From assembly GCA_002803225.1 (NCBI GenBank), contig NXFV01000993.1, forward strand, positions 1 to 64,000: a DNA stretch of 64,000 nucleotides, in the 5' to 3' direction. This stretch comes from Gamarada debralockiae. Taxonomy: Eukaryota; Ascomycota; Leotiomycetes; Helotiales; Hyphodiscaceae. This document shows, piece after piece, positions 1-9,835 of the stretch. Every line of letters begins with the position of its first letter. Within the stretch, counting starts at the first letter, position 1. The position numbers were made by a program, and so were the translations under genes. The notes under the pieces were generated by a model. That model ran no database searches. It was not told the DNA's origin and saw nothing but the letters and a program-made list of their open reading frames with translations.

Positions 1-345
1 ATCGTGTCCGGGTCTATTGATAAGACAGTGCGGCTCTGGGACGCTGCGACTGGCGCAGCGCTACAGACGCTTGAGGGCCACTCGGACAGGGTCCAGTCAG
101 TAGCCTTCTCGCCAGACGTCAAACAGATCGTGTCCGGGTCTGGCGATAAGACAGTACGGCTCTGGGACGCTGCGACTGGCGCAGCGCTGCAGACGCTTAA
201 GGGCCACTCAGACACAGTCAACTCAGTAGCCTTCTCGCCAGACGGCAAACAGATCATGTCCGGGTCTATTGATAAGACAGTGCGGCTCTGGGACGCTGCG
301 ACTGGCGCAGTGCTGCAGACGCTCGAGGGCCATTGGAGTCTAGTC
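1..345 (+). repeat. Tandem 126-bp WD40-coding repeat
   Basis: Units begin at 1, 127 and 253 with a period of exactly 126 bp. Units differ at only a few bases (ATTGAT versus GGCGAT; GACGTC versus GACGGC). The third unit diverges after about 340. Such sameness at the DNA level suggests recent expansion or concerted evolution of the blades. Confidence 0.9.
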
Positions 346-555
346 CACTTAGACTTTTCCATCTCTCCCAATGGCAAACTGCATGGTTTGTTTGTAGCAA
401 ATGAGTGGATAATAGAAGGAGATGCAAAAATTCTTTGGCTTCCACCAGACTATCGACCGAGTTCAGTAGCTATTCGGTATGAAACTGTCGCGATTGGGCA
501 TTCATCAGGAAGTGTTTCATTTTTTGAGTTTATGCAAGGGATAAAAGGACTTTGA
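1..555 (+). CDS. C-terminal part of a WD40-repeat NLR-type protein (partial)
   Basis: The frame is open from base 1, so the gene starts outside the window; the stop is TGA at 553-555 (184 codons visible). It shows three 42-residue WD40 blades, each with the core DKTVRLWDAATGA and a GHSD...VAFSPD stretch, then a non-repeat tail containing LWLPPDYRP and AIGHSSG. That tail is familiar from fungal HET-E/HET-D/HET-R (HNWD) proteins, where NACHT plus WD40 proteins act in heterokaryon incompatibility and innate recognition. The blades form a beta-propeller thought to bind the recognised ligand. No NACHT or HET domain is visible because it would lie upstream. The family call is good; an incompatibility role is inference. 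A plain WD40 protein without an NLR part is the alternative. Confidence 0.8.
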   Translation: MVSGSIDKTVRLWDAATGAALQTLEGHSDRVQSVAFSPDVKQIVSGSGDKTVRLWDAATGAALQTLKGHSDTVNSVAFSPDGKQIMSGSIDKTVRLWDAATGAVLQTLEGHWSLVHLDFSISPNGKLHGLFVANEWIIEGDAKILWLPPDYRPSSVAIRYETVAIGHSSGSVSFFEFMQGIKGL

Positions 556-1938
556 TAATAGTTCCTATAATAGCTTTTGGATATATATACTCTTTTTTTA
601 TCACCTCTCTTTCATAGAGGGTTAAGGGGAGCAGGTTCTTTTATAGTGAGTCGGTTATCTACGCCTAGTATCTTCTCGAATAGTCTAGAACTCACGTGAT
701 AATCTATGGTGTAGTAATGGACTAATGCGCTGGCTAATTAATCTAGATGGTTACATGATGCATAATAAAATGAATAATGATAAGACAGTAGTGGAGTTCA
801 GGGGAGAGGAATATTGCATTTGTTAGCTCTAAGCGAACTAGAAAATGGATAGAAGCTAACCTAGTCACGTGCAGCATTGGGCTATTTGGCACTAGCCGGT
901 ATTGGTGATCGCTCCGGTTGGAGGTACCGATCGGCGTCGCCTGAATTTGCGCGCCGCAATAGACACAAGGGTGATAATGACATCCCAGCATTGTAGTAAG
1001 GCTCTAAAGCTCGGATAAGACTCTTTTAGAAGTATTGTGAGTGGTAAGGGCTTGATAGTGGAGCTATAATAAGGGAACGCTATTATACTGGAAAAGGAGG
1101 TACTTTGCAAATTAGGCGTAAAGGCAACAATTAAATGTAACTTTAAGGTGGGAGGGATCCTAGATGTTTAGGATTAGCTATAGCACATGACATATAGAGA
1201 ACTATAGCAAATATTTACGTGTGCACAGGATTTGGGTTGCTTAAAGTTAAGGTACCTATGGTTTGTCTCGGCACGGTGGGTTTCTCGCCACCCAGGGAGG
1301 GACGTTAGTACGGTATATCCTGTTTGACTTGAAGGCATAAGGACTATGTCAAAGCCAGTGCCAGCCACTCCCACAGGGTCTTTGCATGAGCGATGATTTG
1401 TTGGATAGTTTACAGGGCTTGCCCTTCTATTTGTGATGCCTATCTTATATGCGCTGAAGCTGTAGCAGGACAATCCATCACGCTGGGTGCATCGTCACAC
1501 ATTTCTGGTCCGTCGTCAAGGGTTCTCCATAACACAGATCTTAACGCGGTAGATTGATATCCCCAACAACTTTCACTTGATATTGGTACGCAATACAGTA
1601 CAGTAGAGGCGCTCAACGGCTTCCATTGCTCAGCTTCAAGATGGTTGTGGCCTTAAATTTGTGTTAGCAAAGACTCCTAAGCTTGCGCAACAGATATTGG
1701 AGAATGAGGCTAGAACTTCAGAAAGGTTGAGAAGATTTGTTATTGCGGTTTTTGTAGGCATTGTCTTCCCAACCACGAGGAATTGGCCCAGTGGGAGGGA
1801 CAGGCTACTATGGCCCCGCGGCGTCATCATGAAAAGCCAAATGATCAAACGAACACAAAGAACAAGTTTGCGTACCTTCAATCAGCCTTGTACCCATTAT
1901 AACCTTCGACAAATATCCATACATTCCTCCAACCCTCC
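556..1938. other. Intergenic, no gene seen
   Basis: AT-rich after 556 with many short ORFs in all frames that look random. No family motif, RNA gene or repeat was recognised. It holds the 3' flanks of the converging WD40 and rrp7 genes. Confidence 0.6.
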
Positions 1939-2871
1939 TCACCGCTCAGGTCTAAACCTACCCCTCTTCTCCTTCATGGCCTCCACCCTCTTCTTATCCT
2001 CCTCAAACTGCCTCAACAGTTCCCCTTGCTCCGCCTTCCGTCTTTCCCTCATCTGAAACCTATAAAAGTCACCCCTAGCCTCCCTCTTTTTCCTCTCCTT
2101 CTCCTCCAACTCCGCTTGTTTCCTCTCCACCTCCTCCCGTCTGGCTGGACCCGTCCTGCCTCCCTTCGTCACTGTCACAAATCCATCTTCATCGGGCACA
2201 TTCCTCTGTCTCTTTGCCAACCTCGCTTTCTCCTCTTCCCTGAAATTCCATGCCGTCATGAACCCATCCACATTCTTCTGTAAGACCGCTGTGTCTGGAT
2301 ATCGCATCTTGTGGTGGGTCAGGTACCGCCCACTTCCTAACGGTGGGACTTTACGCTCCACTCCTTGACCCCAGACTGGCCATTGCTCGTCTTTCGATTT
2401 CGATTTATGTAGTTTCCGCACAACTTTCAGCGCTGATTCCACAGTTTTGTCATCAACCAGCACGACGACAGCCGTGCTCCCACTCCGCCTCAATTCTCGG
2501 TCCCAAATCTGCGGCAATTCCGCATCGACCTCCATTGCCTCCTCGGCTCCTCTTTTCCGCTTCTTGCCTTTCTCTTTCTTGTTTCCTAGTTCAACCGCTT
2601 GAGTTGGCGAAGCAGAGGCAGGCCGTTTCTCATGCTCAAACCTGACATCCTCGACTCGTCCCGCACCAATCAGACTCGCGAACACAGCTTTGAAGTGCGC
2701 GGGCGTTGAATCGGCTGGCACATTGACGACGAAGAGACTTCGTGAATCGGACTCGGTGGGGATTTTCGGTGCATGAGGTCGGAGGTAGAGGGTATGTGTT
2801 GCGGGTTGTGGGCAGGCGGGGTTTGGAGGGAGGGAGAGCTGGAGGATTGTGTAGTCGCCGATCTTCGACAT
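1939..2871 (-). CDS. rrp7: Ribosomal RNA-processing protein 7 (Rrp7)
   Basis: Single-exon 310-residue protein. The start ATG (2869-2871) gives MSKIGDYTILQLSLPP. The N-terminal half holds an RNP-type domain with SRSLFVVNVPAD (about residues 43-54) and a second strand-rich piece with STAVVVLVDD. The C-terminal RRP7 domain is recognisable by DGFMTAWNFREEE, DEDGFVTVTKGGR and a final basic helix with FYRFQMRERRK. In yeast Rrp7 acts in the nucleolus with UtpC/CURI in pre-18S processing and small-subunit assembly. Length is normal for fungi. A lysine-rich acidic linker lies at about residues 95-115. The upstream neighbour is not co-directional, so there is no shared promoter. Confidence 0.95.
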   Translation of the reverse strand: MSKIGDYTILQLSLPPNPACPQPATHTLYLRPHAPKIPTESDSRSLFVVNVPADSTPAHFKAVFASLIGAGRVEDVRFEHEKRPASASPTQAVELGNKKEKGKKRKRGAEEAMEVDAELPQIWDRELRRSGSTAVVVLVDDKTVESALKVVRKLHKSKSKDEQWPVWGQGVERKVPPLGSGRYLTHHKMRYPDTAVLQKNVDGFMTAWNFREEEKARLAKRQRNVPDEDGFVTVTKGGRTGPARREEVERKQAELEEKERKKREARGDFYRFQMRERRKAEQGELLRQFEEDKKRVEAMKEKRGRFRPER

Positions 2872-3999
2872 GTTGGCTGCAAATGGGGCGTTTGGGAGGA
2901 GGCTATGAATGTTGGCGATACATGCTTCGTGGGTTTGGGATTTGGAGGAAGCTACTTTTTTGAAGAAAACGAGGATCTTATCTTATCTAATCGATCAACG
3001 CTAATGCTGGAATGGGGGTGCAGCCGCAAACGTTTTAGAAACATTATCCTCTTCCAAATTATTGTTTCTGGAAGTAGTGAATGGGTTTCCAAAGAACTAT
3101 TTTGCGGTTTAATTTACTGCTTAAGTTGCTGCCTGGAAGCTCAAGTCAGCAAGACCCGGAACGTCCAGAAAGAAACTCGTTCCCAAGTCCCGCTCTTTCG
3201 GAAATACTGCAGAGCTTTGCTTGCTCTTTTTTGCTTGGAGTAGAACAAATTATTCAACTCTTTTAAGAAGATTAGTAACTATGCTCAAGTCTGGAGCAAG
3301 TATAGTCTGATCTTGATTGTGAACTCTCTTCAGCACTCTCAGGCAAGCCTTTTTTGATTCAATATCTTGCTCAATTGCTACGAGTCCCGAATCAATGGGC
3401 AACAAAATCGCAGCCATTCAACCTCTGGATGCCCCCACGCTCGCCTCGCTTGCTTCTACCTTCTCTCCGTCAAAAATATTGCCCCAAAACAAGAGGCCAG
3501 AAAAGAATTCAGCTATTTTCTATTTTACAAGGGAAGGGGAATCTACATTTTACAATCTACGAAACAGGCCTTGTTGCAGGCCCATATTGGGCTCACCTCT
3601 TTCGAGGACTTCTACCAGCTTCCCTATTGAATACACGGCGGGTGTGCGACATACCTATCCGATTCTTGGAGTAGAGTGCTTTTACAGATAGGCATCGTGA
3701 ACAAGCAGACTAGATCTTTTCCAGTGGACGAGGCAGGTTGTTGTTTGCTTCAAAATACTGATTTGAAAGATGAAGTTGTAAGAGTAAGCGAAGTAAATTA
3801 GAAATGTCGGGACAAGGAGGTCCGAAAGTGAAAACTGGGGCTTTGACCGCAGAAACTTCTCACATTGGAAGATTTGGAGGATGGATACGGCTATTCAATC
3901 TGCTGTAAGAAGATCTAGTTGCCATCCTTCCATCCACCCTGAGTATCAAAGTGTTCCTAGCCTTGCCCATTCGAATTTTCTGGCTCCCTGAGAAGCCTC
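2872..3999. other. Intergenic, rrp7 upstream region; no gene supported
   Basis: Several overlapping ORFs of 60-156 codons exist in all three plus frames (for example 2773-3243 and 3354-3691), but none shows a family motif and they overlap each other, so I treat them as chance. The first part must hold the rrp7 promoter. Confidence 0.5.
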
Positions 4000-4195
4000 A
4001 ACTCAAACGGGGCAACTCTTCATACTCCTCATACTTCTCCTTCAACCCCACCAACATTCCAAACCTACAAGACAACGTGACCCAGGACCCAGGGCCCACT
4101 CCAATAACCTCCACCATCGTCCAAAACAGCAGGCCAATTATCAAACTCCCGACTGCACCCACCTCTCCCTGTCTCTTCTCACCATACACAGTTGG
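4000..4195 (-). pseudogene. Broken partial copy of the adjacent cupin/membrane protein C-terminus
   Basis: Read on the minus strand, one frame gives REFDNWPAVL and then WVLGHVVL followed by a stop; the next frame ends VGLKEKYEEYEEL. The intact neighbour (4409-5137) ends REFDNWPAFL, WVLSHVVLW and VGLRGIYEEYTP. DNA identity is plain over stretches such as the plus-strand bases reading caggccaattatcaaactcc. The copy covers only the last 50-60 codons, has a frameshift and a stop, and lacks the cupin part. It is best read as a decayed tandem duplication. Confidence 0.75.
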
Positions 4196-4408
4196 AGGCC
4201 TCGCAGCACAATGCCGTGCATGCCTGCTTAGTGACTTTAGGCCTGCTGGAAATTATGGACGAGTTTGCGATTTTCGGAGCGTTCTTTACCAAGACACTAA
4301 AGAGGTTGAGCTTCTCTAAGATGTAAGATGAAACCTTTGCATGAACCTCAACGACATTTCTTGTGTGTCGTAACAGTCCAAGTTATTCAGCTCTGGACTA
4401 CTCTAAAA

Positions 4409-5137
4409 TCACAAGCCCTTCTTTCCCCTCCCATTCTCTTTCCCCTTCATCAGCTCCTTCGGAGTATACTCCTCATAAATCCCCCTCAATCCCACCAAGC
4501 CTCCCAACATCGCCACTACCCACAATACCACATGACTCAACACCCACTCAACCGTCCTAAACCTACCTCCCAGAAAAGCAGGCCAGTTATCAAACTCCCG
4601 AAACACAGTCAGTACACCCATCACCACCATAACCTCTTCCCAAACAGACCAAATCCCTCCTTTCCTAGACTCACCAACAACCCCCGCCAAATTCCTAAAG
4701 AAAACCTCCTTCCTACCATCCCCAGGTTCCGTCCACTCTTCGCCCCTAACTTCCATTTCCCAAACCTCCCTCTCAATTTTCCCACCTTCTTTCCATTCCA
4801 CCTTGTCCATCCATTCCTGCCATTCCCCTCCCTGATCCCCACGCCGCAGACGATGGCGTCTCCCTCGAGGGATTTCGACAACTCCACTGGATTTCCCGAT
4901 ATAATACAGTTCTAACTTCCCGTTCTCATCCTCAAGCACGACTCTCATAACACCCTGCTTAATGCGAAAGAACTCGGTGTAAGATTCATGCCAGTGAAGC
5001 TCGGAATCGAATTTCGAGCCCGGGGGTAAGGAATATGAAGTATGAGAGGTGGGAGATGGAGGGGTTGGGAATGTTAAGATGCCGGAAGAGGGGAGGGCGA
5101 CGGTGGAGAGGTGGGAGGTGGGAGTTCGTGGTGCCAT
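4409..5137 (-). CDS. Cupin-fold protein with C-terminal membrane hairpin
   Basis: Single-exon 242-residue protein starting MAPRTPTSH. Residues about 45-95 read like a cupin: HWHESYTEFFRIKQGVMRV (motif 1 with two His and a Glu) followed by GVVEIPRGRRHRL (motif 2). The end carries two hydrophobic stretches, around VWEEVMVVMGVLTVF and VLSHVVLWVVAMLGGLVGL, likely membrane segments, then a lysine-rich tail. Fungal cupin proteins with this tail are known only as uncharacterised. The metal-binding His/Glu pattern is present, but the reaction is unknown. A partial broken copy lies just downstream. Confidence 0.75.
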   Translation of the reverse strand: MAPRTPTSHLSTVALPSSGILTFPTPPSPTSHTSYSLPPGSKFDSELHWHESYTEFFRIKQGVMRVVLEDENGKLELYYIGKSSGVVEIPRGRRHRLRRGDQGGEWQEWMDKVEWKEGGKIEREVWEMEVRGEEWTEPGDGRKEVFFRNLAGVVGESRKGGIWSVWEEVMVVMGVLTVFREFDNWPAFLGGRFRTVEWVLSHVVLWVVAMLGGLVGLRGIYEEYTPKELMKGKENGRGKKGL

Positions 5138-6039
5138 TGCGGTTGCGCTGTCGTTAGATTTAAGAGGAGATGGGAGATGAGAAAGTGGCAGGATTGGATA
5201 CGTATTTGAGGGATTTGGGTGTATAAGGCGTTCTGAAATGCAATTGATGTGCTAATGAAGTGTGGTATTTGAGAGTAAAAGTCAATAACGCTACAGCTTC
5301 TGTGGTATGTGGTAGAAAGATCTCAGCCTCGCGCGGGCTGGAAATCCTATGACTGAATGAGGACACAATCGAGGTTCCTGGATCAGCGTGTAGGAAACAC
5401 GATGAGACAAGAAGAGAAGAAGAAGCCTAGGAAAGAGGGAATGAGAACATATTTATACCTTACAATCTACGAAAATGGATGGGTTGGGTATTGGGTTTGA
5501 CAAGCTGTCAGCCCCGATAATTGTATTCGTAAGGAGAGCCAATCGGGAGACGAGTTGGTTTGGGATCTGCAGGAGCTGAGGGAATGGACGTAGATTGGCT
5601 GTTCTTACAGCGTAGGGAAATCGGGAAGTTGGAATGAATCATTTGAAATGAAGTGGGATCATTAGTAATTGCTAGAATGGGAAAGTGGCGCTGGATGAAG
5701 AGGAGGTATTGTAGTTGCTTGACTTGAGGCTGGTAAAGGCCAACACCGTGGACCCCAAGAAGACCGTTGTAATCTGCACATCAAGTTTTGTAAGTCTACA
5801 GGTAAGCATCATTCGAGAGCAATGGAGAATTCAAGTTCGAGTGTCTATATTTGAAGCGAAATCTTTAGCTGATATGCAATCTAACGCCAAGGGTATCTTT
5901 TCCAACAGCAACTCCGCCATGCAATGTAAATTCGAATTCATCAAATCATTATGTAGCACATAGCAAAATTATTATAAAGCCCAGCCATGAGTATAGCGAG
6001 CGTAAAACGTTCGACGTCGATTTGTTGAGGATCTTGCGA
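5138..6039. other. Intergenic; no gene seen
   Basis: Contains the 5' flank of the cupin gene and the 3' flank of dmc1. Only short ORFs without motifs (for example 5715-5963). No repeats seen. Confidence 0.55.
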
Positions 6040-7631
6040 TCAAGCCTTCTCGGGATCATTGATGCCACCGGTCGTGATAATGTATGTAGCTTCGCGCTCA
6101 GGGCAATCTAGACCATCATCAGTCACGTCATAAATTAAAGGGCAGGTAAGAAAAAAAGCTTACCGGGTGAATCAACAATCTTAGCAACACGTTCTTCACC
6201 ACGACCCTTGCGAAGGAGAAGTCTGGTGGTAGAAGCATGGGCGAGAATATGTCCTCCAGCTGGCTTGCGACCATCAACTCCTGCAAACAAAGCACTGGCA
6301 CCTGGATCGGACATGACTTGGTTGGTCTACGCAGGTCGGCAAAAGATCTTTGAAGGGCCTGGAGGTAGCAACATACCATCAGGACGGCAAGATTGAACTC
6401 TTCAGCCATCTGCGTAGCCTTGCGAAGGAAACCACCAAGAACTTGTTGGCGTTCGGAAAGCTCACCACGACCAATATAGTCGGTGCGGTAAAGGGACATG
6501 ACACTGTCGATAATGAGAAGACGGTATTCATTGGTGGCGAAGTTTTGGGCAAGGCTTTCCAGCTGCTCGGTTTGCATCTGGTGAGGGTCAGCACGTGCGA
6601 TCAATACGATCTTAGACTTGAGACTTACTTCGCTATTTTTGGCACGAGCGTATACGATGTTCTCGCAAGCTTGATCGGGATCGACTGTGATGGTCAGCAT
6701 CAGGTCCTGAATGGTCACGAAGAAGACGTACCTCCGAAGCGGTCTGCAATCTCCGCGATTCTTTCAGGACGAAAGGTACCCTCAGTATCTGTCACCAGTC
6801 AGCAGCTTCCAAATCATGAGGAAGAGGATGCTCTACCAATGTATGCAACCTTTCCTTCAGCTCCACCCATCTCCTTGGGTAACTGAGCGATGACAGCCAT
6901 GGTGTGTGCGAGCTGGGTCTTGCCACATCCTAGTATGGTCAACCACGGTCAGAAGCTTGCGAACTGGTGTTGAGCTTACTGAACTCTCCGTAGATCTCGT
7001 TGATGCTCATGGTCTGGAAGCCACTGATGAAGGTCAGCGACATGCATTTCACGGAAACTTTAGAGTCGTACCCATTCAAGATACTGTCAAGCTGCTTGCT
7101 ACCAGTCGAGATTCTGATGCACTTCTTGCGGATCTGGCCAAGTTCGGCGGCAGTGATGAAGCCATTGGCTGATGGCTGCAGAATGTCAGCGGCAGATCAA
7201 TTGCTGTCTGGAGTTGGGAACGTACGGCGACCTTCTTAGCAGCTTCCTTGATCTTCTCGACTTTGCTTTCGGAGAAGCCTTTGATACGAAGGAGCCTTTT
7301 TGTGGTGCAGCAGACGAGAGTCTGTGGAGGTGGAATTAGTCATGAATACCCTTTTGAAGCCTGTGGGACACTTACGCCGACGGTGTGGATGCCATTCTGC
7401 TTCAACTTCATGATATCGGAAGCGTTGACACCTTTCCAAGTTAGCAGCCACGAGGAGAAAGAGGAGATGACGCGTCTTGCCATGATTCTGGATGTCATCA
7501 ATGTCAACGATACCGTTCTGCAAAAGGTAAGCAAGCGACGCAAAGATATTGCGAACTTGACATACATCGATCTCTTCCTCGTCACCACCGTAAACAGATC
7601 CTCCACCCATTGCTGATGATTGTCGGGACAT
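6040..7631 (-). CDS. dmc1: Meiotic recombinase Dmc1
   Basis: RecA/Rad51-family strand-exchange protein of meiosis. By splicing I read 12 exons and 11 introns. In order: start [11 protein letters not shown]; helix-hairpin-helix region with [15 protein letters not shown] and [16 protein letters not shown]; Walker A as [26 protein letters not shown]; Walker B region [21 protein letters not shown]-binding loop 1/2 region [13 protein letters not shown] and [16 protein letters not shown]; the end is GGINDPEKA, typical of Dmc1 rather than Rad51. Stop at 6040-6042. The intron at 7432-7478 has a GC donor (GCAAGA). The frame restores the family sequence at every junction checked. Presence fits a species with a sexual cycle; that is inference. 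Confidence 0.95.
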
Positions 7632-7997
7632 GAAATACTTGAAGCTTCAAGAGAGTGAAGTGTGGTAAGTGCTGTAGGTAGGTTAATGATGTAGTAATGG
7701 TTGCTGTTCTTCCCAGACTGAATAATCTTCAGATGACACGGATGGGGCACAAGGGAAAGTGTCAATGCCTGGCCGCAGCATGTAGTGGTCAATGGCCGCG
7801 ATGAAGGAGAATGTGATGGGAATGAAGAAAATTTGAAGGCCTGCCCACCTGGTGACGTTGAACATATCAGGGATGAGTTGGGAAATATGCGGAGATGAAG
7901 TAGGGTCCTGGTAAAGCATTCCGAATTCGGCAACGCTAATAAGGGGATCTCAATTTTCGACCATCAATCCGCGTGCCCGCTTGCTACTCAAGGAGCT

Positions 7998-8393
7998 CTA
8001 CTTTACGCTAGGTGAGAGGTCAAACCTCTCCAAATTTACTCTGCAAAGTTTCTGTGAAGAGGTATCGAAATTCCTGGTCCCAAAAGAACTTCTTTTGACC
8101 GAAGAACTTGGAGTGCGGCTTTGCACTCGGCATCCCCTTTGACGCATCGTTGAAACAGGATGTCTATCGCTCTTTCCAATCCAGTGATTAAAGATGGGCC
8201 TTGTGAGCTTTTCGAGTTCCGATTGCTGAATAGGAGCGAGAGATTGTGGCTCCGTGGTTGGAAAGAATTGAGCGATTGATATCTCATGTTCCATTAGCAG
8301 CACCACATCACTTAATATCAATGAAAAGAATACGAAAATTCGGAGAAAGCAAAGCAGCTTCGTGAAATTTTGATGAACTAACTCAGCATCCAT
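7998..8393 (-). CDS. Small hypothetical ORF (uncertain)
   Basis: ATG at 8391-8393 opens a 131-codon frame starting MDAELVHQNF. A second minus frame inside it (8036-8287) reads more like protein toward the end, with LERAIDILFQRC and KGDAECKAALQVL. This suggests either an unplaced intron near 8200-8340 or a frameshift. No family is recognised. It lies back to back with an ORF starting at 8567. The 7632-7997 stretch before it shows only short ORFs and the dmc1 upstream region. Confidence 0.3.
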   Translation of the reverse strand: MDAELVHQNFTKLLCFLRIFVFFSLILSDVVLLMEHEISIAQFFPTTEPQSLAPIQQSELEKLTRPIFNHWIGKSDRHPVSTMRQRGCRVQSRTPSSSVKRSSFGTRNFDTSSQKLCRVNLERFDLSPSVK

Positions 8394-8566
8394 TTTGTCA
8401 CGCTGCTATCGGCCGTCTTTCCCCCACAACTTCCATCTATCTATCCTTTCCATCGCCCGTCAACTTCGCATCTCTACCTCCATCATCCCTCCGTCTGCGG
8501 CCTCTCCATGTGGTTATCGATCTAAGAGTACCAAGAAAGGCATCTTCATCCGTAAACCACAGTATT

Positions 8567-8869
8567 ATGCCTCCCGTCAACGTCGTTAAATGGTCAAAGG
8601 TATCTACCGGGTTGTTAGTTCGTAAGATAGGAAATGAATTTCGTGTAAAAAGCTTTTGGGGTGTGCATGTCCAGAAAAACATGGGAAGACCAGGCGCCGA
8701 GAAAGCAGTCCGTGAATTTTTGTTGGATGAATTCGATTTTTCGCATGCCGAGCCGGTGTATGTAGAACGAGCGGCGATTGAGTCCCATTACTTATGTCCA
8801 AATGCAGAAAAAGGAGATCCGATGACGATGTGCCACTTCGTTGATCAGATAGTTCATCGAGTACTATAG
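8567..8869 (+). CDS. Small hypothetical protein
   Basis: An ATG at 8567 gives a 100-residue uninterrupted frame starting MPPVNVVKW and ending VDQIVHRVL; the frame is open further upstream to 8510. Composition is protein-like (balanced charged and hydrophobic residues, for example AEKAVREFLLDEFDF), but I recognise no domain. It ends 25 bp before the stop of the minus-strand zinc-knuckle gene, so the two converge tightly. It could be a lineage-specific gene or chance. Confidence 0.4.
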   Translation: MPPVNVVKWSKVSTGLLVRKIGNEFRVKSFWGVHVQKNMGRPGAEKAVREFLLDEFDFSHAEPVYVERAAIESHYLCPNAEKGDPMTMCHFVDQIVHRVL

Positions 8870-8893
8870 ATCAGTGGAGATCCAAAAGAGGAT

Positions 8894-9835
8894 CTATGCG
8901 ACTGGAGCAACCGAGGGAACCGGGGCAACGCCAAGGTCGACAGCATCAGCAGTTAAATCACCGTTGGTAGCCTTTTGAGGGCAGTCGCGGGAGACTGGGG
9001 AAAGATTAGTATCATTCAAAAGAGGTGAGGAAATGGAATACGTACTATGACCAGCTTCACCGCATTGGTAGCAAGTCTTGCCAGCAGTGTTGAGAGGACC
9101 ACCGTTGGGGGCAGTGCAGTCTCTGGAGATGTGACCGAGCTTGCCGCAAGCATAACACTTCATAGCCTGAGCTTGACCTATAAGAAAAAGTTAGCCCTGC
9201 ATCATCAATAACCTCTAGCAGTAAGCATACAGTCGCGAGCGAAATGGTTTGGCCCGCCGCACTTGTAGCAAGTAGCAGGGCGGGGTCCACCAGCAAATCC
9301 ACCACGGGGAACAAAACCTCCACCATATCCACCACGAGCAACACCTGCGCCACGGCCAGCACCTGGAATGGGTCCTGGGCCAGCTGGGGATGGGCAAGAG
9401 CGCTATAATCCATCAGCAAAAATCCCACAGTATAATAGCGTCCAAACATACAGCCAAATGACCTGGTTGGCCACAGTTGTAGCAACGTCCGCTGGTTCCA
9501 GCTCCACTGAGGCGCAGAGTTGGGCAGTCAGCCTGAACGTGACCTAGACCTTGGCAGTGATAGCATTGCTTCGCCTCAGTGGTTCTTGGCAACGGGCATC
9601 CGTTCGACTCATGTCCTGTCAACATATCAGAGAAGTTCGAGAGGTGTACGTCCGTGAGGCTGTAGGCTTACCGGGTTGCTTGCCTAAAGTGAAGTCGTCA
9701 GCTCAGCTCCACGAAAATAATTTGCGACATTGAGTACTCACAGTTGTAGCAAAGGCGCTCAGCGGAAGAGCAGACCTCTGCGTAGTGACCAACGTTGCCA
9801 CATTTGTAGCAGGCACGGCGGGAAAGAGAAGACAT
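8894..9835 (-). CDS. gis2: Zinc-knuckle nucleic-acid-binding protein (Gis2/Byr3/CNBP type)
   Basis: Cytoplasmic single-strand nucleic-acid and mRNA-binding protein family. Six exons read by eye give seven CCHC knuckles in order: CYKCGNVGHYAEVC, CYNCKQPGHESNGC, CYHCQGLGHVQADC, CYNCGQPGHLARSC, CYKCGGPNHFARDC, CYACGKLGHISRDC, CYQCGEAGHISRDC. A Gly/Arg-rich linker (GRGVARGGYGGG) separates knuckles 4 and 5. Start MSSLSRRACYKCG at 9833-9835 is the conserved fungal start. Exon 2 is only 12 nt (9672-9683) and encodes the middle of knuckle 2. The frame stays open upstream to an ATG at 9994, a possible 53-residue extension. Yeast Gis2 and fission yeast Byr3 have seven knuckles, as here. Confidence 0.93.

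Noticed and set aside
1661..2056. 131-codon plus-strand ORF overlapping the end of rrp7
   Set aside because: It overlaps the well-supported Rrp7 coding strand and is its shadow; no motif.
3354..3691. Three overlapping plus-strand ORFs of about 90-106 codons
   Set aside because: All three frames are open, so it is a stop-poor stretch; no protein family seen.
6350..6886. 178-codon plus-strand ORF
   Set aside because: Antisense shadow of dmc1 exons, whose family motifs are unmistakable on the minus strand.
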